The notes below the pieces were generated by a model that ran no database searches, was not told where the DNA came from, and saw only the letters and a program-made list of their open reading frames with translations. Of a stretch of 64,000 nucleotides of DNA, positions 46,834-61,713 are shown piece after piece (positions within the stretch are counted from its first letter, which is position 1; each line of letters begins with the position of its first letter). Made by a program: the position numbers and the translations under genes. This DNA comes from Paramarasmius palmivorus (Eukaryota; Basidiomycota; Agaricomycetes; Agaricales; Marasmiaceae), in NCBI GenBank assembly GCA_037176845.1, contig JAYKXP010000028.1:124001-188000 (forward strand), written 5' to 3'.

Positions 46834-47920
46834 CTAGACACGAGTGTCACTGTCAGCTTGAAGTCGAAGTCCTGCCGCCATCAGATTGCCAAAGCCAAGA
46901 ACGATTTGGTTGACTGTGCGGACAAGGTTTGCCTGATCTGGAGCGATGGCGCCGGTGGGCACAACAAGGTTGCTGCTGTTGCCGATTGACGAAGACGATG
47001 TTTGCGTAGAGCTGCTGGCGGTGCTGGTGCTAAATGGTTGCGAGGAAACGTTGTGTTCGGAGGATAAAGATGTTGAAAACGAGCTACTGCTGGATGAAGA
47101 TCTGGTAGAGGAGGAGGCTTGCGTTGACCACGTATCACTCGTAGTAGAAGAGGACAAGCCGACGGAAACTTGAATGAGTGGTGGCCAGGTGGACGTCGTC
47201 TCGGAAGGGCTACTAGTCATGGTAGGCGGTGGTTCACTAGAAGTGACCGGTTGCTGCGATTCTCCTCCTCCTCCGCTACCATCCTGATACCACCAGTTTC
47301 CATAGATCACGCCCTCATCCGGACTGGCGAAGAACGAGAACAGAGCTTGGGAGAAATCGAGACCACCGTAAGGGCAAGAAGGACACTCAAGGAAAATGAT
47401 TAACTTGGGACAGTCAGATTGATGGGTCAACGGGGACATACCTCATCCACGATACGGGCATCCGCTCTCTTCCCATTGTATTCGATGGTGATCATTTTGA
47501 AGCAGTTGGGACCGGGATACCCACCGCCATATTGCTAAGAATGAAGGCGTTCAGATCAGTTTGATTATTATTTGAACGACATACTGCGGAGTTGAGGGCG
47601 ACTATCTGGACGGAAATGGATCAGTTATAGATATCATGAAGAAGGCAAACTGCCGCCCACAAAGTCAGGCTCACTATTGAATCCACCACAGGCACCTCTG
47701 GCACCACGCATAAGTATCATATTTCTGATGAGAAAATCCCAAGCACGTACTCGCCAATCTCGTAGAATGTGAATCTACTACCGCTGCCTTGTCTCTTGAA
47801 AAGGTTTACATCGCCCTTCATCCGATGAGCTAGTTCACGGTGTCGGAAGGGTTTAGTATTGCGATGGTCGGCCGTGGCCATCCCTACAAACACCCCAACG
47901 ACAAGGAAGAAGAGGATCAT
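46834..47920 (-). CDS. Secreted RlpA-like double-psi beta-barrel protein, copy B
   Basis: Same plan and exon pattern as copy A. The start chosen is MILFFLVVGVFVGMATADHR (47920), which gives a proper signal peptide. An upstream in-frame ATG at 47995 would bury that peptide behind 25 residues. A pro-region (LAHRMKGDVNLFKRQGSG) leads into the barrel: RFTFYEIGEGACGGFNSEPD, IVALNSA, QYGGGYPGPNCFKMITIEYN, GKRADARIVDE and CPSCPYGGLDFSQALFSFF. The first Asp of the DLD motif in copy A is Gly here. GVIYGNWWYQDGSGGGG starts the linker, then Thr/Ser-rich sequence ending VNQIVLGFGNLMAAGLRLQ plus ADSDTRV. The shared introns and about half-identical barrels show tandem duplication from a common ancestor with A. 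Confidence 0.83.
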
Positions 47921-48204
47921 GTCAAGACCGAATGAGCGAGATGCAAAAATGCGAAAATGAGAGTGTGAAGAGGCTCTAGTGAGCGTCATGATCAAGTTGG
48001 GAGCTCGAGCACACGTTACGGCAAATAAAACATGTTGTCAAAATTTCTGTACACTGTAGTTCTATACAATTTGCTACAGTTTCTCTATGTCTACAGGCGC
48101 AGCCTCTAAAAGTATAAGTAAAGCTACATAAGAATAAATTTCTTCTACAATTCTAGCCCAACGCATTTGTTACCCAGATAAATTACACTCTAAAATGGTG
48201 GGCA

Positions 48205-49228
48205 TCAAGCCGGCACCGAGGCACCCGCTGCAACAACACCGCCAAGTTGACCCAATGCAAGCATCAGATGTTCGATGGCGCCATTGATAGCGTCGGGAGT
48301 GGGCGTGGTGGATGCGGAAGAGGAGGTTGCCGATGAAGTCGCTGAACTACTGCTGCTAGCGCTAGTAGTTGTGGGAGGTGGAGGAGTTGAAGTTGAGGTT
48401 GAGGTGGTCGAAGTAGTAGTAGGAGGCGGAGGAGGCGGTGACGACGTGGTAGTTGGTGGTGGAGGCGGTGCAGCAGTTGTCGTCGGTTGCTGCTGCTGCT
48501 GCTCCGTGGTCTTTGTTGGCTCAGCCTGCTGGTCGTGATCAGCATTATTGCCATTGCCGGAATCACTGTTTCCACCTTGGTTGAACCACCATTGTCCATA
48601 GATTACACCCAAATCTTCGTTCGCGAAGTGGTCAAACAAACCCCTTGACAGGTCGAGTGCACCATAGGAGCATGAAGGACACTATGAGTGGAAGAAGACA
48701 CATTAGCGAAACCATTCCTTCTTTGAGAACAATGACAACTGACCAAATCGGTGATCTGTGCTACTGCTGTCTTGCCACCGTAGTTGATGGTGATCATCTT
48801 CCAGCAGTTCGAGCCACCGTTCCATTGCTGTGAAGAACGCGACCGTCAGTACGCGATCATTCATCACGACGCGCGGAAGAATTTTCCCACCTCAGCATTT
48901 AACGCGACAATCTGAAAGGGAACACATATGATGAGTAACTGCGTGTCCCTTTCAAGTAAAGACACGTACCCAATCACTGTTGCTGTTGGTCTTTCCACAT
49001 GCGCCTAGAATGAGGAGTTGAGTTGGGTGAAGCCCTCTGAGTAGCGTATAGCCTACCTAGGCCGGCGTCGTAGAAAGTGAAACGCGTATTGTCGAAACGC
49101 TTGTCTAGATGCTGGGCGTTTACGGTAACAGTATGATTTGACTGCTCGACCTCAGGCACGTAAAGACCGTGAACCTGGGACAGAAGCGTTGAGATGAGGG
49201 GAAGGATGAAGGAGACCTTGGGGAGCAT
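48205..49228 (-). CDS. Secreted RlpA-like double-psi beta-barrel protein, copy C
   Basis: The most diverged of the three tandem copies. Signal peptide MLPKVSFILPLISTLLSQVHG, then a spacer with a Kex2-like LDKRFD. The barrel exons read TRFTFYDAGLG, ACGKTNSNSDW, IVALNAE, QWNGGSNCWKMITINYGG, KTAVAQITDL and CPSCSYGALDLSRGLFDHF. The DLD motif of copy A is ALD here, and the loop before the Cys is four residues shorter (GGSNCW against GGYPGPNCFK). GVIYGQWWFNQGGNSDSG begins a linker with Gln, Pro, Thr and Ser runs. It ends LMLALGQLGGVVAAGASVPA, again a hydrophobic tail. A TTTAAAAA element about 80 nt upstream (about 49306-49313) may be its TATA-like site. Confidence 0.82.
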
Positions 49229-49665
49229 GGTGTACAAGGGATAGTAGTCAGAGAGAGGAAATTTGGGGTGGGCGGGGGGTGGTCGAAAAAAGCACAAAAG
49301 AATCCGTTTTTAAAGGAATCCATAATACGGGCTGATTGGAGACAATGCGACAATGAAGGTAACAACATGAAAAATTTTAGGGCGCCTTTGACATACAGGT
49401 CGAGGTAAAAGTTAATCCATACAATTTTCAGGGCACTGTCACGCACGTCACATAACCCCGTATAGCAACCAGGTTTCGGGATCTCGACATTTCCTCATCG
49501 CAAGCGCGTGCTCGCAGCACGGAATTGCACACGAACACGGAGGCAGCACGGAGGTTTCGACGGATCTTGTAACTCATGTTTAGCACGACGTTCCCATGTG
49601 TCTGATTAATGTCAGATATTATTGCCAGCCTTGCCTCTAAGCTCTACGCTCTAGCGAATTGTAAA
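49229..49665. other. Spacer between the calcium pump and barrel copy C
   Basis: 437 nt with the promoter of copy C and the 3' region of the calcium pump. It includes two closely spaced GCAGCACGGA repeats (about 49513-49522 and 49542-49551). No gene is seen. Confidence 0.5.
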
Positions 49666-53324
<3,659 letters not shown>

Positions 53325-53796
53325 TGAAGTTGAGTAGAAGGTTGAAGAAAAGTCCGGTATAACATTTTGGCTTGCCCAGGAACTGGTCAATAAAAAGCAG
53401 TGCACGTGCAGATGACGTGTCAGTAAAATCCGCAGCCAGCGCCTCTCCACGGACCATGGTCGGCTCCAGTGCAAGAGCGGCAGTCACAACAGATGGCATG
53501 CTGGCGTCCTTGGCCGCAGTTTGGGGGTTATTATTCTCGCCCTATTAGAAGGTGAACACGAGCCAGGTGAGCCAAAGACTCGAATTCTATCAAATTCAGA
53601 GATTGAAAGATTCTGGGGTGCCAAGGACGCATTCCAACCTTTTAGCGCCCCGGTGATACCTTATTTGGAAATGGAACACACAAGGGCAAACTTGTTACTC
53701 AGTCGTATCACGCTTGCTTACGCTTGGCCGTATCACGCCTGGAACAGCCTTTAGCTGTATCTCACAAAGTCTGTCAATCCTCTCAGCGTTGGGACA
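53325..53796. promoter_or_regulatory. Bidirectional upstream region of the calcium pump and SIP5
   Basis: 472 nt between divergent starts. An open frame on the minus strand (53499-53296, MPSVVTAALALEPTMVRG...) overlaps the pump start in another frame; I take it to be leader sequence. No TATA box is evident. Confidence 0.5.
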
Positions 53797-55731
53797 ATGG
53801 GCAATAGCTCTTCATCTTCCTCTCGCTCTCACCACGACGAGACAGTAGATTTCGGCTATCTCAGCCCCCAAGGCGTATACACCGGCCCCCAAGATTGGAA
53901 TCAAGCCATCGTCACTCAGCTCATCTGTCAGAGGAGGCTCGCTCCATTCTATCGACCTCTTGAAGATTACGACGAGAATTGGACAGATGAACAGATACTA
54001 GCAGCGAGGAAGGAGCCTTCAACAGACCCCGAAGCCCCGTCCGACCCCTCACGCAATGATTTACCTCAGCCGACCATTAGTAGCTCTTCAAAGTTAGGCC
54101 ATGGCAAACGCCAGAATTCTTTGAAGGAGCCGAGCAAACCAGAGGCTGCGATTTACAGGGGTGCAGTAGAATGTCCCATTTGTTTCCTAGTGCGTATCCA
54201 ATCTTATACCTTCCCTTGTCTTCTCTCTTTCTCAACCATTACGTCACAAACACCCAGTATTACCCGCCCAATATCAACCATTCAAGATGTTGTGATCAAG
54301 CAATATGCACAGAATGTTTCGTCCAGATCAAGCGTAGCGAACCTACAACTACCCATCTCGTTTCCGAACCTGCAGCTTGTCCGTATTGTGTACAGGAGAA
54401 CTTTGGCATTGTCTATAACCCTCCTCCATGGCGAACTGGTATCGGCGGCGATGGTTCGGTCAGTAGCGAGCCATTCATGGGATACACAGCTTTTGCTCAC
54501 ACCTCTTGCTCTACGCACAGGGCTTTCCCTGGTCTGACTCACCTAAAACATCTCAACAGTCTCTCGCGAATTCTACACATAAACGACGTCAGAAGAGCTT
54601 TGGTGCCGATAGTCCTGAAGTCGTCACTATTGGCAAGTACACGTTTCAGTATCGGGATGTTAACGGCTTATAGATTATCGTATTCAGATCAAATCCGTCC
54701 AGATTGGGAGGCAAAACTGGCACAGGTTAGAGCTGCTGTAGCCCGGCGCGCCAATCGCCGTATTATAATGCGTCAAGTCGGAGATCGACTTATACCCATT
54801 GGCGTGACGAGCGGTCGTGTGCATGCGCTCTCGCCAGAAGAAGCGGCTAATGCAGACTCGTCGGATGGAGGTGGAAGTAGGCGGTCAAGACGACGACAAC
54901 CCCAAACAGACAGTCCATTTGGGCATTACATTGGTCAAGATTTAGAGGAGGTGAGTACTTCTTGACCGTTATCGATGGTCCAAAATAAGATACCAATACA
55001 CGTTCGCACTAGCTTATGGTCATGGAGGCAATGCGGCTATCGTTATTAGAACACGAAGAGCAACAACGGAAGGAAGCAGAGGAAAAGAAGAAGAAAGAGA
55101 AAGAGATGGCCGGAAAGACCGATAAATCTCCAAATGGGTCGGGTGCTGGTCCTTCAAATGCTGGCAGCGCTTCCAGTGTTCCTACTGTCTCATCAACTGA
55201 TTCAGCCCGGGGTCGAACTTCCTCGTCCACAACAAGTTCTGAAACACCAAGCCAAGAATCCCTTCAAGCCCAGCACAGTGTTCCCAATCATTCACCTTCC
55301 CCAGCCGCAGGAGCGCGTAGCGGCCCACCAAACGGGCTCGTGGGTGCTCCAGCAAGTCCTCCTCCATTCAGTACCTTGAGCGCCGCTCTGAGTACTGCTA
55401 GCACTGCCAGCGCCTTGCTTGCCTCGGGTCAGCCTGCAGGCAACGAGACTTCCGCTACTTTGGAAAGTTCAGCACATGACACTTTGCCAGAAGCCAACGC
55501 TAATACTGATGGATCAGCAACTCGACCCGGACTTTCCCATTTAGACACTTCGGAGTCAGTCTCATCGCCTATGAACTATGAGCAGCTTCCCTCTTCAGGC
55601 TCTTCTGAAGGAATGCAGCCCCTAATTGCGAAGGCTGTCGTGACAGGGAATGAAGAAGCAGGGTACGTCTCTACAACCTTCAGTCATCTGGCTCTAACTA
55701 ATCGACATATGACAGTCAAACAGCTTCCTGA
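53797..55731 (+). CDS. SIP5: SIP5-like RING-type protein
   Basis: Yeast Sip5 interacts with Snf1 kinase and its phosphatase; fungal members start MGNSSS and have a split zinc-binding segment. Here MGNSSSSSSRSHHDE fits, with potential N-myristoylation. YLSPQGVYTGPQDWNQAIV and APFYRPLEDYDENWTDEQIL follow. The metal-binding part is GAVECPICFL, an intron, then HSRCCDQAICTECFVQIKR and EPAACPYCVQENFGIVYNP. The next exons give KRRQKSFGADSPEVVTID and QIRPDWEAKLAQVRAAVARR, then NRRIIMRQVGDRLIPIGVTS. The intron between VVTI and QIRP (54633-54687) uses a GC donor (GCAAGT). A C-terminal region has LMVMEAMRLSLLEHEEQQR and a Ser/Pro/Ala-rich tail. The stop is placed at 55731 after a short last exon (QTAS), which is less certain. 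Confidence 0.8.
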
Positions 55732-55970
55732 AATCGAGCAATCCATTACAGTTGTACATTTTTACACGCCCATCTACCTACCAGCCTGCTCCATTAGCAT
55801 TCTACATTCATTGTACTTAAATCGCTAGATCACCTTCCGTACTCGCATGCATCTAATGCCATTTTACACGACTCGAAATGATATTTTCATATTACCCGTT
55901 GTGTATCAACCTTTTGGGACGCTGGCGTTCATCCTTGAATGGGTGGCGTGTTCAACAGCAATGCATTGAA

Positions 55971-56546
55971 TCATTTCTTCTGCGGGACGTCTGCCCATAT
56001 CGGTTTCAAAGTATCCGGGTCCACGTTTTCCTTGGGAACCTGCATCAATGATCAATGAAAGGCGGATTGGAACACATTTTTGATTCAAAAGTTATAGCTT
56101 TCGTTTAGCACTAGCAACAGCATAAACACGAAGGCATTCATTGCTCACCTGCGCAGACACCTGCTTTTTCATCTCTGCTTCTTGTGCTTCTCGAAGTGCT
56201 CGTGCTGCATCCACCTTCTTTCTAATATCGGGTGCCATTCGCTATGAATTGGAAGAAGTATTGAGTTCAATTTGGGTTTCTGGCGTTGATGGGAAAACTT
56301 GCATTGTAGAGTTCTTCTTCGGTGGGAACAGTTGCTGTGGGTTTTGCGTGTTGTGAGTATACAGGAGGTTTCAAGGAGGAAAAACGCAAGTTTCACGTAC
56401 CCTTCATGAACATGTATCCGGCACCCATTACTATACCCAAGACCAGACGGGATAATATGATTAGGATGCGGTTAGAAGCAAAGCAATGTGCTACACGCAC
56501 GAGTAATGGCAGCGCCTGTGAAACGTATCCATGGAAAATGGCTCAT
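55971..56546 (-). CDS. CBP4: CBP4-like assembly factor for respiratory complex III
   Basis: Cbp4 is a small single-span protein of the mitochondrial inner membrane that helps assemble cytochrome b into complex III. Five tiny exons (56546-56501, 56430-56401, 56334-56303, 56241-56149, 56039-55971) join to exactly 89 codons plus stop. The N-terminus MSHFPWIRFTGAAIT runs into the membrane segment LMGAGYMFMK. The family signature ATVPTEEELYNRMAPDIRKK and VDAARALREAQEAEMKKQ follow, and DPDTLKPIWADVPQKK ends it. The length is normal. The third intron (56302-56242) uses a GC donor (GCAAGT), which is the only way to join ELYN to RMAPD in frame. It is too small and too split to appear as one open frame. 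It lies convergent with SIP5, about 240 nt away. Confidence 0.82.
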
Positions 56547-56755
56547 TTTGTGGTGGTAGTTTGGGAGAAGATGCGTGTGACGTATGTATCCGGCACGCGA
56601 CAAATCGTGTCCGTGACATTGGTCAAGACTTTCGGTAGCGGTTTCTCGGCTGCAAGAAGAAAATAACGATTACACCTAGAAAAGCAAAGGCTACAACAAA
56701 CACGACATAGCACGGGATGCAATACACGATTATAAAAAAAAAACGGTAAAAAGGG

Positions 56756-58960
56756 TCATGCATTCCCGAAGAGTAATGCAGGTCTAATACTCCTAATTTT
56801 CCGTTTCAACCCAAAACCTAAAAGGTCACTCGATCGCCGACTCTGCACCTCGATCCTAGCCAATTCTTCCTCCCACTCTCGTATATTGGCGGAGTCTCGA
56901 ATGTTATAGGAAACGCTCGAGTTGCTCGTATCACTCGTAGCCGTTGAATTGGTGAAACCATTACTGCGAATGCTTGATGTCCCCGTACTCGTACTTATCC
57001 TGGGGGAGTACATGTACCCCAGAACGCTGCTTTTCGTGATCTCGGGGTTAGCAGTCCCGGGTCTGAGCTTGCGCCGATAGGGTGCATCACTGTCAGGAGG
57101 TTCGGGCAGAGACGGTGATTCGTAAGTTCTTCCATACGCGCTGTCTTTGCGTCCGGACAGCGTGAAAGAAGATTTGTCTCTTGGACCAGCACTGGTATGT
57201 GGTCGACGAGGGGTTCCTCTGGCTTTCGTGGGACGTGAAGAAACAGGTGTGTCTGGTTTGGAGAGAGCGGGAGAGGGGATAGGGAGTTCTGGTGCGTTTT
57301 CACGCTCCTTGCGTGATCGCCGAGGGGACTTGGATTTAGAGCGAGGTCGTTCTGCAGATAAGGCTTCGGTGCACTTTGAAATGGCAAGCCGTCGTTCGGC
57401 GTCGTTGGCCGATACAATGTATAGTTCCTCCTCCTCCAACTCAAGTGAGTCCGTTCCGAATGGAGACGTGATGATTAGCTGGAATGAGTCAATATCTGCG
57501 TTCTGCCTGACAGAAAAACAGCAAACCTTAACTCGAACAAAGAACTTGACGGACACCATGTCCGACTGTAATGTCTCCCCTATTCCCCAACGACCCCCCG
57601 ATTTGACGACTGGCCACTGAAAGGTAATGGTTTTGCTGCATATTCCATTGGCGGTTCGGGTAAATGAACCAGAAGATTCCGCTCCTGCGACAACAGTTAC
57701 TATAGTCCGAGGAGAAAGGCTGTCTGATGATTGAGACGAATGCGCTTTAGGTAGAAGCGCAGTAGTGGAAGTAATAGTATTGCTTGACGATATTATTGAA
57801 TTTGTATCGTGATAATCCTTGAATGATGAGCCAGCTGAATGCGATAGCAAAGACGATGTCGAAGAGGAAAAATGTGGTATGGGTATACTTGATGATACAG
57901 GTGCCGAAGATGACGTCTGGGAGGGGTATAATGAATGAGCCGTAATGGCGGGAGGCGCAAATGGTACGGCAGATGTTGGAGTGGCCGTGTCGTTGACAAC
58001 TAGACGGCGTTCTACTGTGAGTGTAGCACTGCGTACATGAACGCCGGGGTCAATAGGAAGGACATGGATAGGAATAGATACAAGGTCGGTTGGACCAATT
58101 GGAAATTTGGGCGCATTGATACAATAGCTTATTCGGGGGCCACGAGGCTTTGAAGCTTGTCGGTTGAGTTTCGGCTCGACGTCAATGAGCGATGTTTGAT
58201 ATGAGGGAAGATTCGGGGGCACGTCGAATCGTAAGAGGGGCAGATCGACGTATTTTGTCTGACGCGCACCAACACCAGTTATCGGTATGTGGTTCATGAC
58301 TGGACAGGGAGTGTAAGAGAGACATTTGGACCGAGATGCAAAACAACGCACCTGCTTCTACTCTCCAAACCGTACGGTACTCGACGAATGACAGGGTGCT
58401 GAAACCACCGACATTGGAAGGTAGTGATATCTTGAAAGGGTACTCGCCGTTTCCAACGGCGTCATAATCCTGTCCATCCGGTTTAGTCCACAATGTCTGG
58501 GTGTGGTCGACGAGAACGTTGGTCTGAATGGCACCCAAACGCCCGAGACGAGATTCATAACACCGAACGGAAACTGTAATTGACTTGGCCTGTATAGTCT
58601 TGAGATCACTATCAAGTTTAGTGATGACCACTGAGAATCAAAGTTTAGCTGATGCACTGGTTATTGATTCTGAGGTGAACATACCTCCTTCGACCTTTAC
58701 AGGTGAAAGGCCAAGGTAACCAGAGTATGGGAAATACCGAACGCCGTTGCCTGCAAGAGTTGAGAATTGAGCAGGTCAGTAGGTATCAGCAGTGAGCAGA
58801 GAGGTATACAGACCTTTTGAAGATATGAGGAGGAGATGAACCATGGATTAAGAGAAGAAGGAAGAGGGTTGCATGGACGCAGTGTGGTAGAAGCAAAGAG
58901 ACAGTTTTCGATTCCAGATTCCATATTGTCCAAAAATGCGATCGCTTCTTCGAATCTCAA
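56756..58960 (-). CDS. Arrestin-like protein
   Basis: Alpha-arrestin-like proteins recruit ubiquitin ligases to membrane cargo or act as trafficking adaptors. The arrestin-fold N-half reads FSPYSGYLGLSP-like sequence (YFPYSGYLGLSPVKVEG), then TIQAKSITVSVRCYESRLG, NGEYPFKISLPSNVGGFST and LSFVEYRTVWRVEA. These fit the arrestin N-domain strands (the PF.l.lP and Y.v.a core). The C-half follows with PRGPRISYCINAPKFPIGPT, LVSIPIHVLPIDPGVHVRSA and, after a Ser-rich insertion of about 100 residues, TITFQWPVVKSGGRWGIGE. A disordered Ser/Pro/Arg tail ends RSIRPALLFGNA. I see no PPxY motif. Exon 1 begins MRFEEAIAFLDNMESG; the second Met (58921) is an equally possible start. Introns near 58830 and 58650 join in frame. 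Confidence 0.72.
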
Positions 58961-59125
58961 TTCACTATCCGCTCCTTACGGTATCCATTGATGTCGCTAT
59001 CCCAAAAATAGTAACTCCTCCGGGCCTCCGGTCTCCGTGAGATTTACCTTCCATATTAGGGGCTGCCTCGTATCGCTCTTCGCGCTCTCTGCGACGACTT
59101 GCTCCTCAACCAAGGCATCGTAACA

Positions 59126-61128
59126 ATGCCTTCCTCCAATCTCTATGTCCCCATCCTGCTTGCAGGAATGATTATCACCGTGAGTATTTGTATTCTTTCT
59201 TTGAACTTATTCTCAAACATTGTGTAGGGTTCCAGTAATTCGCTATGGTCGAAATGGCAGGCAAGGGCTTATCACGTTCCTCCTAATGCCTCGTTCTCAA
59301 GCTCTCTCATCCTTTAGGACATGCAATGTGTCGAGAACTGTGATGCTGAGGATCCTCGTCGTCGTGTGCTGTATGAGCAACCCGTATGGCAGACTCTCCA
59401 GATGTTCCGTGCGTATCTCAACTCTATAGCTGCGCAGTCTCATCTCATCCCAAGTTCCCAATAGTCGGCGAAATGCTCTGTGAGCAATATCATGCGTCTG
59501 AACCAAACCCCTTACCAACTATATCCATCTTTAGGCTTCCTCCCGGTCATCTTCTCCTGGCTCAACTCCAAACGGAAATCCACATCCGTCCAGCTGCCCC
59601 CAGATTCGGAAGCCGAATCTGAATCCCAAGTCAAGCCCGTCTCCACTGCTCCTCCTCTCACTGGTTGGAAGATACTTCTCCTATGGATTCCCGCTGCTTG
59701 CGATTTAACCGGTACAACTGTAAGTGATAATTCGGGTGAAATGAGCCTTCCATAATGACGTGTCTTTTTAGTTGATGAATGCTGGACTATTGTACACGCC
59801 CGTTTCAATCTATCAGATGACTCGTGGCTCCCTCGTTTTGTTTGTGGCTTTCCTTAGTGTGGCTTTCCTCCGTCGTCGACTCTGGTTATATCAGTTTAGT
59901 CTATACTCTATTTCCTCGGGTAACCTTGCTAACCAGCCGTCTCTAGATGGGTATCTCTGATTATAGTCATGAGCGGCGTCGCTCTTGTTGGTTATAGTGG
60001 ATCTCTCATCAAGGACGCTGTCAAGGAGGCCGTGAACATCATAGCAAGGGCCGTGACATTCGATGCAGAGTTGCCATCTCCAGATTCCAGTGAACAACCT
60101 GAGGCTACGGCAGCCCTCGTCGGTAAGTTGTAACCCCCGTGTGACTGACGCACATCTGACGTTTCCTAAAGGTGTTTTCCTCATCTTATTTGCACAAGTT
60201 TTGTGAGTACATCGAATCTTGGATTGCCGTATTATTAAGTCATTGTGTTACAGCACTGCGACACAGTTTGTCGTAGAAGGTCAGGCTCTGTTCCTACTAA
60301 CCTTTTTCTACAAGGCTGATTCGAATATCGCCCTGCAGAGAAAATTCTAGGTCAGCGCTCATTCTCGCTTCTACAATTGTAAGTAGCGCTGACCCACTGT
60401 GTAGGCCGTTATGCTGTTGCCCCGCTTGTGGCGGTGGGATTCGAGGGCTTGTTTGGCGCTATCACCATTCTTCTCTTCATCCCAATCTTGGCAATTCCGT
60501 CCATTTCATCAAAGTCGCCCTTCTTTGACTTGCCTCGCGGTTGGTCTCAAATGATCAACACCCCATCTGTTCTGTGGTCAGGCATCGCCATCGCCTGCAG
60601 CATTTCGCTCTTCAACTTCTTCGGTTTAAGCGTTACTCGGCACGTCAGCGCGACTGCTCGCTCTCTCGCCGACACGTGCAGGACATTGGCTATCTGGATC
60701 ATCAGCTTGGGCTTAGGGTGGGAAAAGCTTCTATTCCCCATTTCTTTGCTCCAAATCCTCGGCTTTTCACTCTTGGTGTAAGTAAAACTCTACGTCTTGC
60801 GCCGTCTGTCTGATTCACATTTTTGACCCTGTCTGTCCCAGTTATGGCACGGTAAGTATTTCGTATGCCGCTCGGTCCGACATCTTCTAACACACTCTTT
60901 CCGCAGTTCCTCTTCAATAACTTGGTCTCGGTTCCCCCATGCCTTCCTGGTCCAGGGTCGGCTTCCACAGAGGATCCGGAAGAAGCGGAAGCTCTCTTGT
61001 CTGCTTCCATAGACGAAACTGCCGTTCTTCCTGCCGACTTGGGGCAGAGCGGATATGATGTAGTCCCAGAAGGACAGCATGCAATCGCTCAACCGCTCAA
61101 GTCCACTACTCGCCCTCATGCCGACTAA
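59126..61128 (+). CDS. SLC35F6-like membrane transporter
   Basis: Drug/metabolite-superfamily protein with about ten membrane helices, resembling SLC35F6; the substrate is unknown. The start MPSSNLYVPILLAGMIITG joins GSSNSLWSKWQ, then DMQCVENCDAEDP and VWQTLQMFLGEMLCFLPVIF. Further helices include ILLLWIPAACDLTGTT, LMNAGLLYTPVSIYQMTRGS, LVLFVAFLSVAFLRRRLWL, WVSLIIVMSGVALVGYSGS, LVGVFLILFAQVF and GLFGAITILLFIPILAIPSI. The SLC35F6 signature-like LRxGLLYTSASxFQM pattern is seen as MNAGLLYTPVSIYQM. About fourteen exons include very short ones of 26 nt (60254-60279), 12 nt (60339-60350) and 10 nt (60842-60851). One intron (59261-59317) has a GC donor. The tail (about 60 residues) is acidic with EEAEALLSASID, a possible lysosome/vacuole sorting Leu pair. 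Confidence 0.83.
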
Positions 61129-61713
61129 CTCCGAACAGTAGAGTAGAACGAGCAGTTGACGCCTTCGCTGCTCATTGCTATAAACTTCTTGGTTTCATCT
61201 GTCATATATTGCGTGTATTCTTACGTATCTACGTTCTTTTGCATGGTAATCATTATTTTAATGAACGGACGTTTACATGGTGTCTTTGTTGGCCTGCTGA
61301 ATGATGACGAGGCGCGAGGTCCTGAGTGCTGGACGGTGCTTTGACAACTTGCAAAGACCGAACATATCCGAAACGGTTCCGCCTAGTTTTTGTCTTCTTG
61401 CTGTCGTTACTACATATATTATTGAGAAGGGAAGGCACCCTGGTTCTCCGACGGTTCTCATTACATCGAAGGGTGACTGTGACACGGAAATTGACAGGAA
61501 TCGGATCGTCCCATAATACGAATTCAGGCCAGGGCAACATGTTCATTTGAGCGCTGAACAGCTATCCAGGAATGTTCGATTCAATTTTAATGTCTAATAA
61601 ACAGCTTTCGAGAAAAGTACAACAGAACAAGAAGCGGTAGAAGTATGATTTGGAGTCTATCCAGAATAATATGAATCAATGTTCATCACGGCAACAAAGG
61701 ATGTAGAACAACA
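61129..61713. other. Convergent 3' region between the transporter and the methyltransferase
   Basis: 585 nt without a recognisable gene. Overlapping ORFs of 62-97 codons on both strands carry no known motif and are taken as chance. Confidence 0.55.
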
